DNA of 64,000 bases from contig JANQNX010000014.1 in NCBI GenBank assembly GCA_028279365.1, positions 79,921-143,920 of the forward strand. The letters run 5' to 3'. The notes beneath the pieces were generated by a model. The model ran no database searches. It was not told where the DNA came from and saw nothing but the letters and a program-made list of their open reading frames with translations. Made by a program: the position numbers and the translations under genes. Positions within the stretch are counted from its first letter, which is position 1. Each line of letters opens with the position of its first letter. Of this stretch, positions 54,001 to 63,450 are shown piece by piece. Source of the stretch: Gammaproteobacteria bacterium (lineage in GTDB: Bacteria > Pseudomonadota > Gammaproteobacteria > Eutrophobiales > Eutrophobiaceae).

Positions 54001-54873
54001 TCAGGTTTTATTGCTGATCTTAATATGCCAGGGTTCGTAACGAACGCCTAGCGTATTATCTTCAGGGTAGCGCAGTTGCAAATACCCCATCTCAGACAGT
54101 CGTTTATAGACTTCAGATTTGGTAAATTTTTCTGTGAAGTTTAGTTTTCCATAGCCTTTTTGGCCGACATCAAAATCGCCGTTACCATGAAATGAATAAC
54201 CCGGTGGTGCGAGTGAACGTGATGCGAGAGACAGGTTGCCATCGCTACTCTCTACCTTGTTAAGAAACAATAAAAATTGTTTCATCACACCGCGTACGCC
54301 AGAGGTCAGTACCAGCTGGTCGCCCAGTTCTTTTTTAATCTCGTTGTAGAGCTCCAGTGAACGATCGCGATAAAGATAATTGCCACTGTAGGGTATCTTA
54401 ATCACTTCTTTTTTATTTATCTGGTCGGTAATTTCTTTAAACGGTTTTTGTCCCATGAAACCATAGCGTTGACCGTCTGCATAAAACACCACATCCATAA
54501 ATCCAAGTTCAGCTTTACTGAATGCACCGACATCGGGGTAGTTTTTAGCCAAAGATAAGCCATGCTTAAAACTGAGAATGTTATAGTTTCCGTGGCCCAC
54601 CAGTTTTTGCAGTCGTCTCAAGCGAGACAAGACTATGTTAAAGGTATCAAGTAGCCCGGTTTCAATCAGCACATCATCTTCATGTTGCTCGTCGAAATTC
54701 TGTATTTTTTGCAGGTAGTCTTTCAGGTCTTCCTGATTATCATTGGTCGAAGATGCTGCTGTTGCCGATGAATTTCGGCTTCTTTTGGCAAGAACCTGAG
54801 GGGGAAAACTGAGACTGGCACATCCTGCACCAATGGCTTTAATTAGATTTCTTCTAGTCCTGCTCAGTTTCAT
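54001..54873 (-). CDS. M15-type D,D-carboxypeptidase (VanY-like), Tat-exported
   Basis: A 290-residue protein from ATG 54873, chosen because the Tat signal (LSRTRRNLIKAIGAGCASLS) starts right there; the frame is open 50 codons further but that part looks unlike a signal. The M15 zinc motif is SFHGNGDFDVG (SxHxxGxxxD) with the second His in YEPWHIKI. Such enzymes cleave D-Ala-D-Ala of peptidoglycan precursors. It is probably periplasmic or outer-membrane-near. No ribosome site of note precedes the chosen start. Confidence 0.75.
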   Translation of the reverse strand: MKLSRTRRNLIKAIGAGCASLSFPPQVLAKRSRNSSATAASSTNDNQEDLKDYLQKIQNFDEQHEDDVLIETGLLDTFNIVLSRLRRLQKLVGHGNYNILSFKHGLSLAKNYPDVGAFSKAELGFMDVVFYADGQRYGFMGQKPFKEITDQINKKEVIKIPYSGNYLYRDRSLELYNEIKKELGDQLVLTSGVRGVMKQFLLFLNKVESSDGNLSLASRSLAPPGYSFHGNGDFDVGQKGYGKLNFTEKFTKSEVYKRLSEMGYLQLRYPEDNTLGVRYEPWHIKISNKT

Positions 54874-55214
54874 TTCTGGTAAGTCAGTTCGCGTTGGTTT
54901 TATCAGCATAACAGTTTTTTCATAACAGAATAAAGTCATAATTATGCGAGTAATGTGCCATTCTTTGCATTCTATTTTCGTTTTATTACATTTGGTTGAT
55001 AAAAACTCGTGTTTTAGCTTCATCCGTCAGAACATTACGCAGTATTTAGAGAAATATATAATAAAATCAGTGCGATAGTTCGCGAATATGCCTTTTAGAA
55101 ATTTTGTTACTATAATTTGAACATGCACATGGTTTCGAAATTATCTCCCTCAGTTATCTATTCTGGTTGATACGAGAATGTTGCCTGTCGGTAATCCAGC
55201 ATGTTGAATGTTTT

Positions 55215-55646
55215 ATGAAGGGCATTATCTATCTTAGTCGTGCCCGAATAAATTTTACTAAAGATGACTTATCGGCGTTGGCTGCGAATGCCTCAGCCAG
55301 AAATAAAAAGCTTGGCGTGACCGGTTATTTATCGTTTGATGGTGAAGAGTTGTTTATCCAGTATATAGAAGGCGAGGATGCTGATGTCAGCCGCCTGTTT
55401 GAATTGATTTATAACGATAATCGGCACAAAGTCACCCACTTTTTAAAATGTGATGTTGATGATCGTCGTTTCCCGGATTGGGCGATGCAGTTGATTGATC
55501 AGCATGAATTCAAAATCGTCCATGATTTGATGATTTGCCACTTGTTTTATATTGATTCTGCTCGCAGCGTAGTCGATTACAAAAACCGGTTAATCTGGAA
55601 TGCTGTTGACGCAATGGCAGATATCAATCTGGAGCAACGGCACTAG
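55215..55646 (+). CDS. BLUF-domain blue-light photoreceptor
   Basis: A 143-residue protein consisting of a BLUF domain and a short tail. The FAD-binding residues are Tyr6 in IYLSRA, Asn30 in SARNKKLGVTGYLSF, Gln49 in ELFIQYIEG and Trp89 in FPDWAM, with spacing as in AppA. The frame is open 16 codons upstream from a TTG (55167), but ATG 55215 begins the domain and is preferred. Stand-alone BLUF proteins signal through a protein partner, which is not evident here. Confidence 0.85.
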   Translation: MKGIIYLSRARINFTKDDLSALAANASARNKKLGVTGYLSFDGEELFIQYIEGEDADVSRLFELIYNDNRHKVTHFLKCDVDDRRFPDWAMQLIDQHEFKIVHDLMICHLFYIDSARSVVDYKNRLIWNAVDAMADINLEQRH

Positions 55647-55661
55647 CTAATTATATTTGCC

Positions 55662-55685
55662 AGCTTTTAAAAGAATTAAAAAGCT
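55662..55685. terminator. hairpin between convergent BLUF and slp genes
   Basis: AGCTTTT and AAAAGCT arms with a short A/T-rich loop lie between two converging genes. The A and T runs in both arms could terminate transcription from both sides. Stem GC is low, so this is tentative. Confidence 0.3.
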
Positions 55686-55704
55686 AATTAATCAAGCTTT
55701 ATTA

Positions 55705-56277
55705 CTAATAGAAAAAGCCTCCTCGATATAAAAAACGACGCTGATAAAAGAACTGGGGGCCATAGAAATAACGAGGGCCATAGACAAAAGGATAGTCTGC
55801 GTAATAATGACCGTAGGGGACAAAATTTGGATTTACCAGGTACTCAGGCCACAGGTAGTGTGATTCTGCCTGCACCAGCGTATATTCATAGGGATGTTCA
55901 TCAATCAGTTTTTCAAAACTTTTATCAACTTTGCCATAAACAGTGATGTATCTGTCTTTTTGATAATGCTCGGGATCAATGAAACCATTTAGTTCAGCCA
56001 TAAAGCGACCTTGATAATCATCTGCCTGTTTAGGTCTGCCGTGACTCGTTAAAGGATGTGACAAGACTTCGATCAAGGTGCTGTGCTGTTTGTTTTCTAC
56101 CGATAGAATCTTTCCTCCCCATCGCACATTCTGGTTTTGGTAGGAGCTGACAGTTTGTTTCACTTCAGATAATCCAGGGTTTGGCGTCGGTGATTGCCTG
56201 ATAAGCTGCGGAATCGACGAATTACAGGCGGTCAGAACCAGAGGTAGCAGGCTCAAAAGAATCAGACGTAGATACAT
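55705..56277 (-). CDS. slp: Slp-family outer membrane lipoprotein
   Basis: A 190-residue protein. Signal peptide with lipobox (LVLTAC), then the Slp domain with VRWGGKILSVEN, GRFMAELNGFIDP and RYITVYGKVDKSF. The tail from residue 150 is unusually rich in Tyr, Phe, Gly and Pro (YGPRYFYGPQFFYQRRF). Slp proteins are starvation-linked outer membrane lipoproteins of unknown exact role. An aromatic tail of this kind is not found in E. coli Slp. Confidence 0.85.
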   Translation of the reverse strand: MYLRLILLSLLPLVLTACNSSIPQLIRQSPTPNPGLSEVKQTVSSYQNQNVRWGGKILSVENKQHSTLIEVLSHPLTSHGRPKQADDYQGRFMAELNGFIDPEHYQKDRYITVYGKVDKSFEKLIDEHPYEYTLVQAESHYLWPEYLVNPNFVPYGHYYADYPFVYGPRYFYGPQFFYQRRFLYRGGFFY

Positions 56278-56363
56278 GATGTTAATCCTTTTTAACTATC
56301 AGGAATAATGATAAATATGACCTGACATATTAGAAATTGTTCCATTGTCTATGCGGGCTAATC

Positions 56364-57176
56364 TCATTTCTGACATCCACTGCAGTAGTATACGCGTCTG
56401 CTGCTGATGGTAATTTTAATAATCGGTTCTCCACAGTGATGACAGGGCTGCTGCTCGCGACCGAATACCCAATGGCGGTATTGATTGCGACTGAATCCCT
56501 CATGTTTTAATGATTTTGCCAGTTTCAAATCATTTGTAATACCGTTGTTCTTATATGACTGATAAGCCGTGCTAATAGAAGCCGATGCCAGAGCCTTAAG
56601 CTGTTCCTCGCTGCAGTCGGCCGGTTTTTTCGTTGGCGCGAGTTTAGCAATGAACAATATTTCACTTCGCAAGTAATTACCAATGCCGGCAAGAAAGTGC
56701 TGATCCAGATAGAGCGAGGCAAGCTGCCTGCGTCGATAGGTTTTTGACTGCAGCCGCTGTCTGATCTCGCCAGCCGATATGGTTAATACGTCCGGCCCCA
56801 ATTTTGACAGGAAGTGGTGCGTACTGATTTCTTCCTGAGTCAGCACTTCGATATCGGATGCGCTATAGAGTAATGCTGATTTTTTACTGTTATGTATTGC
56901 CAGTCTAAGCTGCCTTCTAGTGTTCGGATACTGATATGCTTTACGTACGTACCAACGGCCATAGAGTTGGTTATGACTGTAAATACTTAACTCATGATCA
57001 AAGTGGATGAGTAGCGCCTTGCCACGTGTCTCGACTTGTAGCACCTGCTTGCCCTGAAACTCAGCTTGATATTGCTTCAAATTAGCAAAGGCGAAAAAGC
57101 ATTCCTGAACGGGTTCAATAGTAATCGCTTTTTCAATTTTATCTGCGGCTAAACGTATTTCCGGGCCTTCTGGCAT
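56364..57176 (-). CDS. nei: endonuclease VIII-type DNA glycosylase (Nei/Fpg family)
   Basis: A 270-residue protein. ATG 57176 gives the required N-terminal MPEGPE, in which Pro2 becomes the catalytic residue; the frame is open 17 codons further. Glu3, the Lys in RGKALL, the helix-two-turn-helix FLAGIGNYLRSEILF, and the C-terminal zinc finger (CHHCG, CSGCQ) are present. It removes oxidised pyrimidines and nicks the strand by beta,delta-elimination. Confidence 0.93.
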   Translation of the reverse strand: MPEGPEIRLAADKIEKAITIEPVQECFFAFANLKQYQAEFQGKQVLQVETRGKALLIHFDHELSIYSHNQLYGRWYVRKAYQYPNTRRQLRLAIHNSKKSALLYSASDIEVLTQEEISTHHFLSKLGPDVLTISAGEIRQRLQSKTYRRRQLASLYLDQHFLAGIGNYLRSEILFIAKLAPTKKPADCSEEQLKALASASISTAYQSYKNNGITNDLKLAKSLKHEGFSRNQYRHWVFGREQQPCHHCGEPIIKITISSRRVYYCSGCQK

Positions 57177-57353
57177 CGATGACTCTATATTGTTTTTATC
57201 TGAAAAGAACGGGTGACAATATGACACCTATTATTTATGTGAAACACAGAAAAACATAGTATTAAAATGTTTCATCATTATTTGTCATAGTTTTTAGCGT
57301 TATACTGAGTCTATTTTCTATGTGTACGTGACAGTTCAAATAAAGGATAAGCC

Positions 57354-58088
57354 ATGTCAATTGTTGAACCGCTTTTATTGACGACCACTCAAATTTTAAC
57401 GTTTGAGCAAGACCAGCAGCTTACCAATGCCTCGGGCTTTTTCTTTGAAAATGGCACGCGTTTATTCCTGGTGACCAGTCGACACGTCATGTTTGATGAA
57501 CCCAGCCAACATTTCCCGGATAGGATTGAAATAGAGTTGCATACTAATAGTGACAACATGGCTGAATCAGTTCAATTCTCGATCCCGTTATATCAGGGTG
57601 AAAATAGTTTATGGCGGCAGGCGAAAGATACCGCCGGCGAAATTGATGTCGCTGTGATCGAAATCGAACGGCAGGCCTTGCCTGAACGTGCGGTTTACAA
57701 GCCGTTTACCGCCTCACATTTGCCGAAGTCGGATAGGGAAATCGAGATAGGGAGTTCGTTGTTGGTGGTGGGTTACCCGCTCGGTTTTCATGATAGCTTG
57801 CATAACATACCGGTGGTGCGCCACGGAATATTAGCCTCTTCGTTCGGTTTGCGTTTTCAGGGGGAGGGTTTTTTTCTGACTGACGCCAGAACACACCGTG
57901 GTATCAGTGGTGCACCGGTCGTGATGTGCACCAGCCAGCATCAGGCCAGCCTTGAAGATTTACAGTGTTTATTATTAGGTATTCATTCTGCGAGGCTGGA
58001 TTTAGGTACCCGAGATATCGAGTTGGACGAAGTATTGGGACTCAACTGTTCCTGGTACGCAGATATATTATTAACCTTGACCAGTTAA
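57354..58088 (+). CDS. trypsin-like serine peptidase domain protein
   Basis: A 244-residue cytosolic or unexported protein (no signal peptide). The catalytic triad of a chymotrypsin-like fold can be placed: His44 in VTSRHVM, Asp98 in EIDVAVIEI and Ser185 in RGISGAPVV. Bacterial relatives act as peptidases or stress-linked sensors. No PDZ domain or regulator is attached. The substrate is unknown. Confidence 0.8.
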   Translation: MSIVEPLLLTTTQILTFEQDQQLTNASGFFFENGTRLFLVTSRHVMFDEPSQHFPDRIEIELHTNSDNMAESVQFSIPLYQGENSLWRQAKDTAGEIDVAVIEIERQALPERAVYKPFTASHLPKSDREIEIGSSLLVVGYPLGFHDSLHNIPVVRHGILASSFGLRFQGEGFFLTDARTHRGISGAPVVMCTSQHQASLEDLQCLLLGIHSARLDLGTRDIELDEVLGLNCSWYADILLTLTS

Positions 58089-58125
58089 CTGCAGCATAAG
58101 CACCAATAGTTTGATGGCTTAACCT

Positions 58126-58320
58126 TTAGTTTGAAGAATCGTTTAATCGATTTGCAAGTTCCGCAGCTATGGCACACATCAAATCCAGGTTTGGAATAGA
58201 CTGTGTCGCATCCGGTTCCAGTGACGCTGAACGGTACTGCTGCATTTTTTCTTTTAATTCCATAGCCAACTCAGCTGTGCTGCTGGAATCAATATGGTGT
58301 TGTTGTTTTTCCAGGTTCAT
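58126..58320 (-). CDS. small hypothetical protein
   Basis: A 64-residue soluble protein predicted as two helices joined by a short acidic loop (TAELAMELKEKMQQYRS, then LDLMCAIAAELANRL). No clear family. The ATG is at 58320. It stands alone between the peptidase gene and the second chemoreceptor. Confidence 0.45.
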   Translation of the reverse strand: MNLEKQQHHIDSSSTAELAMELKEKMQQYRSASLEPDATQSIPNLDLMCAIAAELANRLNDSSN

Positions 58321-58464
58321 GATGAATATTCTTTATTAAACAGTTGATTATGTTTGTTAAAAATACCTGACAATTATTAGCCAGGTCAATCTATGAAACG
58401 TGATTTTGTATACAGATTCTTCTTTTATCGCAAATTTATCTGTTTTACTTATTTCAAAGAGCAT

Positions 58465-58491
58465 TAAAGTTATTCATCCGAGCGCCGATGC
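58465..58491 (+). promoter_or_regulatory. sigma-28 (FliA)-type promoter for the second chemoreceptor
   Basis: TAAAGTTA, exactly 11 bases, then GCCGATGC, against the consensus TAAAGTTT-N11-GCCGATAA. It lies 42 bases before the preferred ATG. The match is closer than for the other receptor. Confidence 0.75.
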
Positions 58492-58532
58492 ATTGCCAGA
58501 ACAACAATTAAATCTAGCTGTGGGTGCAAATA

Positions 58533-60563
58533 ATGAAAAATGTACTGCTTCCTGCGTTATCCATTTTAAATAGACTAAGTTTTCCGAAAAAATTTGGTTT
58601 GATACTACTGGTCTTTATGGTGCCTTTAGTTGGTCTTTCCTTCGTTTATATTTCATCGATTAATCAAAACATCACTACGCTGAAAAATGAGTATGCAGGT
58701 GTGGATTACATCAAGGCAATTCGCTTACCATTGCAGCATATACAGCAACATCGAGGTATGACATCAGCGTACTTAAATGGAGGCAAGGATTTTTACGAGA
58801 AAATCATAGAGAAAAGAAAAACGGTGGACGCCCATCTGGCTGAGTTGGCAAAGATAGATGAACAACTTGGTGAAGATTTCAAAACTGAGAATTTAATTGA
58901 TGAGATATTGTCTTTGTGGGATACAGTAAAAAAAGAGTCGCTGCAGGATATTTCTGAGGATGCGTTTGCGAAACATAATAACTTGGTAGATAAACTACTT
59001 GATCTTAAAGTACACGTTGCTGCTTACTCTCAAATTACACTGGATCCGGTTGTTGACAGTTATTATCTTGGTATGTCAATCGTGGTGAATCTACCGTTCC
59101 TGATTGATACAATGGGCAAAGCCAGAGCTTTCTCAGCATCGATCGCGGCCAGAGGCAGTTTTACATCAGATTCGTTTATCAAATTATCTATCGCTAACAG
59201 TAACGTTAATACTTACACAAGAAACATGGTAAGCGGCCTGAATAACTCACTCGAACATAATGTTGCTTTAGCAGAAAAAATCGGTGATAACATCAATCAG
59301 AACAATCAGGCTATCGAGGAATTTCGTGATTTATTGCGCCAGGAGTTTTTGGAGCAAGACAAGATCAATATTAGTTCAGAAAAGACGTTTTCAATCGCAA
59401 CTGATGCGATTACCAAGTCCTACGCACTATTTGATGTGATCGCACCTGAATTGCAAGATCTGTTTAAACTGCGGATTGCAAAACAAACTCAACGTAAATA
59501 TGCCATTGTCACCATGGTGTTTTTAGTCATGGTTTTAGCGATTTACTGTTTTATCGCATTGTATTTATCTATTAAAGAGAATATTTATTTGGTGGGTAAT
59601 GCGGTGAAGGATATATCTGAAGGTAAACTTTATACACGGTTAACTCTTGATACGAAAGATGAGATGCAACAGATATCTGTTGATATTAATTCTATGACGG
59701 ATAACTTTTCAAAGTTAGTCGATAATATTGCAAATTCAACGAATTCATTGTCTGTCGCTGCCGAACAATACTCTGCATTGGCGAAAACCAGTGCGACTAA
59801 CCTGAATAATCAAAACAGAGAAACAGAGCAGGTTGCGACTGCAATGAATGAAATGTCAGCAACAGTGACTGAGGTTGCAAGAAGCGCCAATGAGGCAGCG
59901 AAGGCGGCAGAGAATGCTGATAACGAAGCGAGCACTGGCAAGCATATTGTTCATGATACTACTGATTCAATATCAAGCCTGGCGGGTGAAGTTGAAAACG
60001 TCTCAAATGTAATAGAAAAGTTGGCTGCTGAGAGCGAGGATATTGGTGGTGTGTTAGATGTCATCAAGAGTATTGCAGAGCAAACTAATTTATTAGCATT
60101 AAATGCTGCTATTGAAGCGGCGCGTGCCGGCGAGCAGGGACGTGGATTTGCCGTTGTTGCAGACGAAGTTCGAACGTTGGCCAGCCGAACTCAGGATTCG
60201 ACCAAAGAAATCGAAAAAATGATTGCTGATTTACAGGCCGGTGCCAGTAATGCTGTTACTGTTATGAATTCAGGTCGTGCTACAGCACAAAAAGGGGTTG
60301 AACACAGTCACAATGCTGCTAATGCTCTCATGAGCATCACCGATGCTGTTGGTGTGATTAATCAGATGAATGCCCAAATTGCGAATGCCTCAGATGAACA
60401 ACGATTAACAGCTGAAGAAATGAATAGAAATATTGTTAACATAAGTCAATTAACGGAAGAAACGTTGGGAACGATTAATGAAACAACATCGGCAAGCGAA
60501 GAGTTAGCGAGTATGGCGCTTGAATTAAAGAGTTTAATCACGCAATTTAAGTTGACTGCTTAA
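58533..60563 (+). CDS. methyl-accepting chemotaxis protein
   Basis: A 676-residue receptor from ATG 58533 (a GTG at 58524 would add three residues). One membrane helix at about 22-45, then a periplasmic helical region of about 285 residues beginning [20 protein letters not shown], which recalls the NIT (nitrate/nitrite-type) helical sensor; this identification is tentative. A second helix at about 325-348, HAMP, and the signalling domain with [20 protein letters not shown] and [19 protein letters not shown] follow. The sigma-28-type promoter puts it under motility control. Confidence 0.93.
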   Translation: MKNVLLPALSILNRLSFPKKFGLILLVFMVPLVGLSFVYISSINQNITTLKNEYAGVDYIKAIRLPLQHIQQHRGMTSAYLNGGKDFYEKIIEKRKTVDAHLAELAKIDEQLGEDFKTENLIDEILSLWDTVKKESLQDISEDAFAKHNNLVDKLLDLKVHVAAYSQITLDPVVDSYYLGMSIVVNLPFLIDTMGKARAFSASIAARGSFTSDSFIKLSIANSNVNTYTRNMVSGLNNSLEHNVALAEKIGDNINQNNQAIEEFRDLLRQEFLEQDKINISSEKTFSIATDAITKSYALFDVIAPELQDLFKLRIAKQTQRKYAIVTMVFLVMVLAIYCFIALYLSIKENIYLVGNAVKDISEGKLYTRLTLDTKDEMQQISVDINSMTDNFSKLVDNIANSTNSLSVAAEQYSALAKTSATNLNNQNRETEQVATAMNEMSATVTEVARSANEAAKAAENADNEASTGKHIVHDTTDSISSLAGEVENVSNVIEKLAAESEDIGGVLDVIKSIAEQTNLLALNAAIEAARAGEQGRGFAVVADEVRTLASRTQDSTKEIEKMIADLQAGASNAVTVMNSGRATAQKGVEHSHNAANALMSITDAVGVINQMNAQIANASDEQRLTAEEMNRNIVNISQLTEETLGTINETTSASEELASMALELKSLITQFKLTA

Positions 60564-60600
60564 AATATGGTACTTTGCACAACAGGTTTAGTGGCTACAT

Positions 60601-61500
60601 TTAATCCCAGTAGGGCGTTTCGCCAAAGCGATGGATAAGAAATTCGATAAATGTTCTGACACGCTGCGACAAGTAGCGATTTTTTGGATAAACCGCATAG
60701 GCATTGATGTCAGGAAATTTGTAATTGTTTAATACAGGGATAAGCTTGCCTGATTTGATTGCTTGCCAACTGATAAAGGTTGGTGTGGCTACCAGGCCAT
60801 TGCCAGCGACGGCCATTTCCCTCAGAAACTCCCCATTATTGGCTTGAATTCGGGACTTAACAGGGATTCGATGCGGCTGATTTTCTGCATCAAACATCAA
60901 CCAGTAATTGCGGCCAGGCATACTATAGTGAAGTAGTCTGTGCTGCTGTAAATCTGCGGGTGTTTGCGGCGTGCCAAATTTCTCCAGATACTCCGGACTT
61001 GCGCAAAGCACCAGCCGAATCGGACAGACACGGCGTGCGATAAGCGTTGAGTCCTTGAGTTCAGCAATGCGAAAGCCCAGATCCAGGCCTTCCTCAACCA
61101 GATCAACCTGTCGATCCGAAAAATCAATATTCATGGTGATGTTAGGGTTTTGTGCGACGAATTCATCGACCGCTGCAGACAAATGTGAAATACCAAACGA
61201 CACGGGCGCGGCAAAATTAATGGCTCCCTCGAGTCCGGTATGGGCATCAGAGATCATGCTGTTCAGTTCTTCTACATCTTCCGTGATCTTGATGGCACGA
61301 TCATAAAGATTTTGTCCGGCCTCAGTCAGGCTGGATTTGCGCGTTGTCCGGTTTAATAAAAGCACGCCCAGGCGTTTTTCCAGTTCAACCAGCCGTCGGC
61401 TGACAGCGGATTTCGCCATGCCGAGTTGCTCTGCTGCGCGGCTAATACCACCAGCATCGACGACCCGGATAAATACTGTCATGTCTTCCAGTTGGCCCAT
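60601..61500 (-). CDS. LysR-family transcriptional regulator
   Basis: A 299-residue LysR protein. The N-terminal winged HTH has FIRVVDAGGISRAAEQLGMA and KSAVSRRLVELEKRLGVLLL. The co-inducer domain fills the rest. It is divergent from pirin and a redox operon with a 94-base region that carries a palindrome fitting LysR operators. It probably controls its own gene and that operon. Confidence 0.93.
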   Translation of the reverse strand: MGQLEDMTVFIRVVDAGGISRAAEQLGMAKSAVSRRLVELEKRLGVLLLNRTTRKSSLTEAGQNLYDRAIKITEDVEELNSMISDAHTGLEGAINFAAPVSFGISHLSAAVDEFVAQNPNITMNIDFSDRQVDLVEEGLDLGFRIAELKDSTLIARRVCPIRLVLCASPEYLEKFGTPQTPADLQQHRLLHYSMPGRNYWLMFDAENQPHRIPVKSRIQANNGEFLREMAVAGNGLVATPTFISWQAIKSGKLIPVLNNYKFPDINAYAVYPKNRYLSQRVRTFIEFLIHRFGETPYWD

Positions 61501-61515
61501 AGTTCTAATAATTTG

Positions 61516-61538
61516 AACAATATATTCATTATATTGTT
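61516..61538. promoter_or_regulatory. perfect 9-bp inverted repeat, LysR-type operator
   Basis: AACAATATA and TATATTGTT are exact inverted arms around TTCAT, in the short region between the LysR gene and the pirin gene. Length and position (57 bases before the pirin ATG) fit the binding site of the divergent LysR regulator. Confidence 0.6.
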
Positions 61539-61594
61539 GTTTATTCTTATTTTGTCAACATCTAGAATTTCGCCATCCTAAATTTAACCAGGTA

Positions 61595-62452
61595 ATGACA
61601 ATGGAAAAACAGATACGGGAATTAATGACGATAACCAATGGCATACCGGCTACCGACGGTGACGGTGTCAAGATGACACGCGTGATTGGTTCGCCTGAAT
61701 TAAATATGCTGGATCCTTTTCTGTTATTTGATGTGTTCGAATCGGATCAGGCGGGAGATTACATCGGCGGTTTCCCGGCACATCCGCATCGAGGTTTTGA
61801 AACCGTCACTTACCTGCTTGCGGGGAAAATGCGACACAAAGACAGTGCCGGTCATGAGGGCGTGATTGAAGCCGGTGGTGTACAGTGGATGACGGCGGGT
61901 AGAGGTGTGATTCATTCAGAGATGCCAGAACAGGAAGCGGGTCTGCTTCAGGGTTTTCAACTTTGGATTAACTTACCGGCAAAAGACAAATTGAGTCCGG
62001 CGGCGTATCAGGAATATGCGGCGAATGAGATCGCGCTTGAACAACATGATAATGGCACGCGCATCAACGTTGTTTCCGGCACTACCAACAAAGGTACCAT
62101 CGGGCCAGTAGTAAATAACATAACCAGACCAATCTATCTCGATATTAATCTGCCGCAAGATCAGCAATTTGAACAAGCAGTGACAATGACGAGTAACAGT
62201 TTTGTCTTTGTGATCGAAGGTGAATTGCAGGTAGGCACAAAAAAGCGCGCATTAGCTTCGCGACAGCTGGGTATTTTACGTGATGGAGATACCGTTCAGT
62301 TTACTGCAAAACATCAGAGTCGTTTGCTATTGATTGCAGCCGAGGCATTAAATGAACCGGTTGCCAGAGGTGGTCCTTTTGTGATGAATACCCGCGAAGA
62401 AGTCATGCAGGCATTTGAGGATTATCAAAACAACCAATTAATCGGAGTATAA
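61595..62452 (+). CDS. pirin-family protein
   Basis: A 285-residue bicupin. The metal site motif HPHRGFETVTYLLAGKMRHK includes two His, and GVIHSEMPEQ follows; this is the pirin signature. Some pirins oxidise quercetin, others act as redox or iron sensors. It is the first gene of a redox operon with glutathionyl-hydroquinone reductase and cytochrome b561. Confidence 0.93.
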   Translation: MTMEKQIRELMTITNGIPATDGDGVKMTRVIGSPELNMLDPFLLFDVFESDQAGDYIGGFPAHPHRGFETVTYLLAGKMRHKDSAGHEGVIEAGGVQWMTAGRGVIHSEMPEQEAGLLQGFQLWINLPAKDKLSPAAYQEYAANEIALEQHDNGTRINVVSGTTNKGTIGPVVNNITRPIYLDINLPQDQQFEQAVTMTSNSFVFVIEGELQVGTKKRALASRQLGILRDGDTVQFTAKHQSRLLLIAAEALNEPVARGGPFVMNTREEVMQAFEDYQNNQLIGV

Positions 62453-62455
62453 CTA

Positions 62456-63439
62456 ATGGGACTATTGGTGAATGGACAGTGGCAGGATAAATGGTACGAC
62501 ACGGATAAAAGTGATGGCCGTTTTGAACGCGGTGAATCACAGTTTCGAAACTGGATTACAGCCGATGGTTCGGCAGGTCCAACTGGAGTTGAAGGCTTCA
62601 AGGCAGAGTGGGACCGTTATCACTTATATGTGTCATTGGCTTGTCCCTGGGCGAATCGCACGCTGATATTTCGCGAATTGAAAGGCCTACAAGAGATGGT
62701 GTCTGTCTCTATTGTCCATTGGTATATGGCCGAAAACGGATGGACGTTTAATGAAGGCGAGGGTGTGATCGCTGATCCTGTTAATAACGCCGCGTTTTTG
62801 CGCGATGTTTATCTGGCGGCAGACGAATACTATACAGGTCGTGTTACCGTGCCAATATTGTGGGATAGAAAGCTGAACACGATTGTATCGAATGAATCGG
62901 CAGAAATTATTCGTATGTTTAATTCTGCTTTTGATCATCTTGGCGCAACACAAGGTGACTATTATCCTGAAGCCTTACGCGCAGAAATAGATGAATTAAA
63001 TGATCGGATTTATCACACGGTAAATAATGGCGTGTACCGAGCAGGTTTTGCCACTACGCAAGCCGCATATGAAGAAGCGGTAACGGAGTTATTCGAGTCA
63101 CTAGACTGGTTGGAAGAAAGATTGAGCAAGCAGCGTTATTTAACCGGTGAGCAACTGATGGAAGCCGACTGGCGTTTGTTTACTACACTGGTTCGTTTTG
63201 ATCCGGTTTATGTCGGGCACTTCAAAACAAATTTAAAACGCTTAATCGATTATCCTAACTTATGGGCCTATACCCGGGATCTGTATCAACAGCCGGGTGT
63301 GGCGAACACCGTGAATATGCATCATATTAAACATCATTATTACGGTAGTCATAACACGATTAATCCGACTGGCGTGGTACCAGCCGGTCCATTAATAGAC
63401 TTTAACGAACCGCACCAGCGTCAATATTTAAACCATTAA
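62456..63439 (+). CDS. glutathionyl-hydroquinone reductase (Xi-class GST)
   Basis: A 327-residue protein with the CPWA motif (SLACPWANRTLIFRELKGL), the catalytic Cys of the Xi class, the family of E. coli YqjG and YncG-type and of PcpF. It removes glutathione from glutathionyl-hydroquinones, so it recycles quinones. It lies 3 bases after pirin and 11 bases before the cytochrome b561 gene, so a common operon is certain. Confidence 0.94.
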   Translation: MGLLVNGQWQDKWYDTDKSDGRFERGESQFRNWITADGSAGPTGVEGFKAEWDRYHLYVSLACPWANRTLIFRELKGLQEMVSVSIVHWYMAENGWTFNEGEGVIADPVNNAAFLRDVYLAADEYYTGRVTVPILWDRKLNTIVSNESAEIIRMFNSAFDHLGATQGDYYPEALRAEIDELNDRIYHTVNNGVYRAGFATTQAAYEEAVTELFESLDWLEERLSKQRYLTGEQLMEADWRLFTTLVRFDPVYVGHFKTNLKRLIDYPNLWAYTRDLYQQPGVANTVNMHHIKHHYYGSHNTINPTGVVPAGPLIDFNEPHQRQYLNH

Positions 63440-63450
63440 ACGAGTTGATT

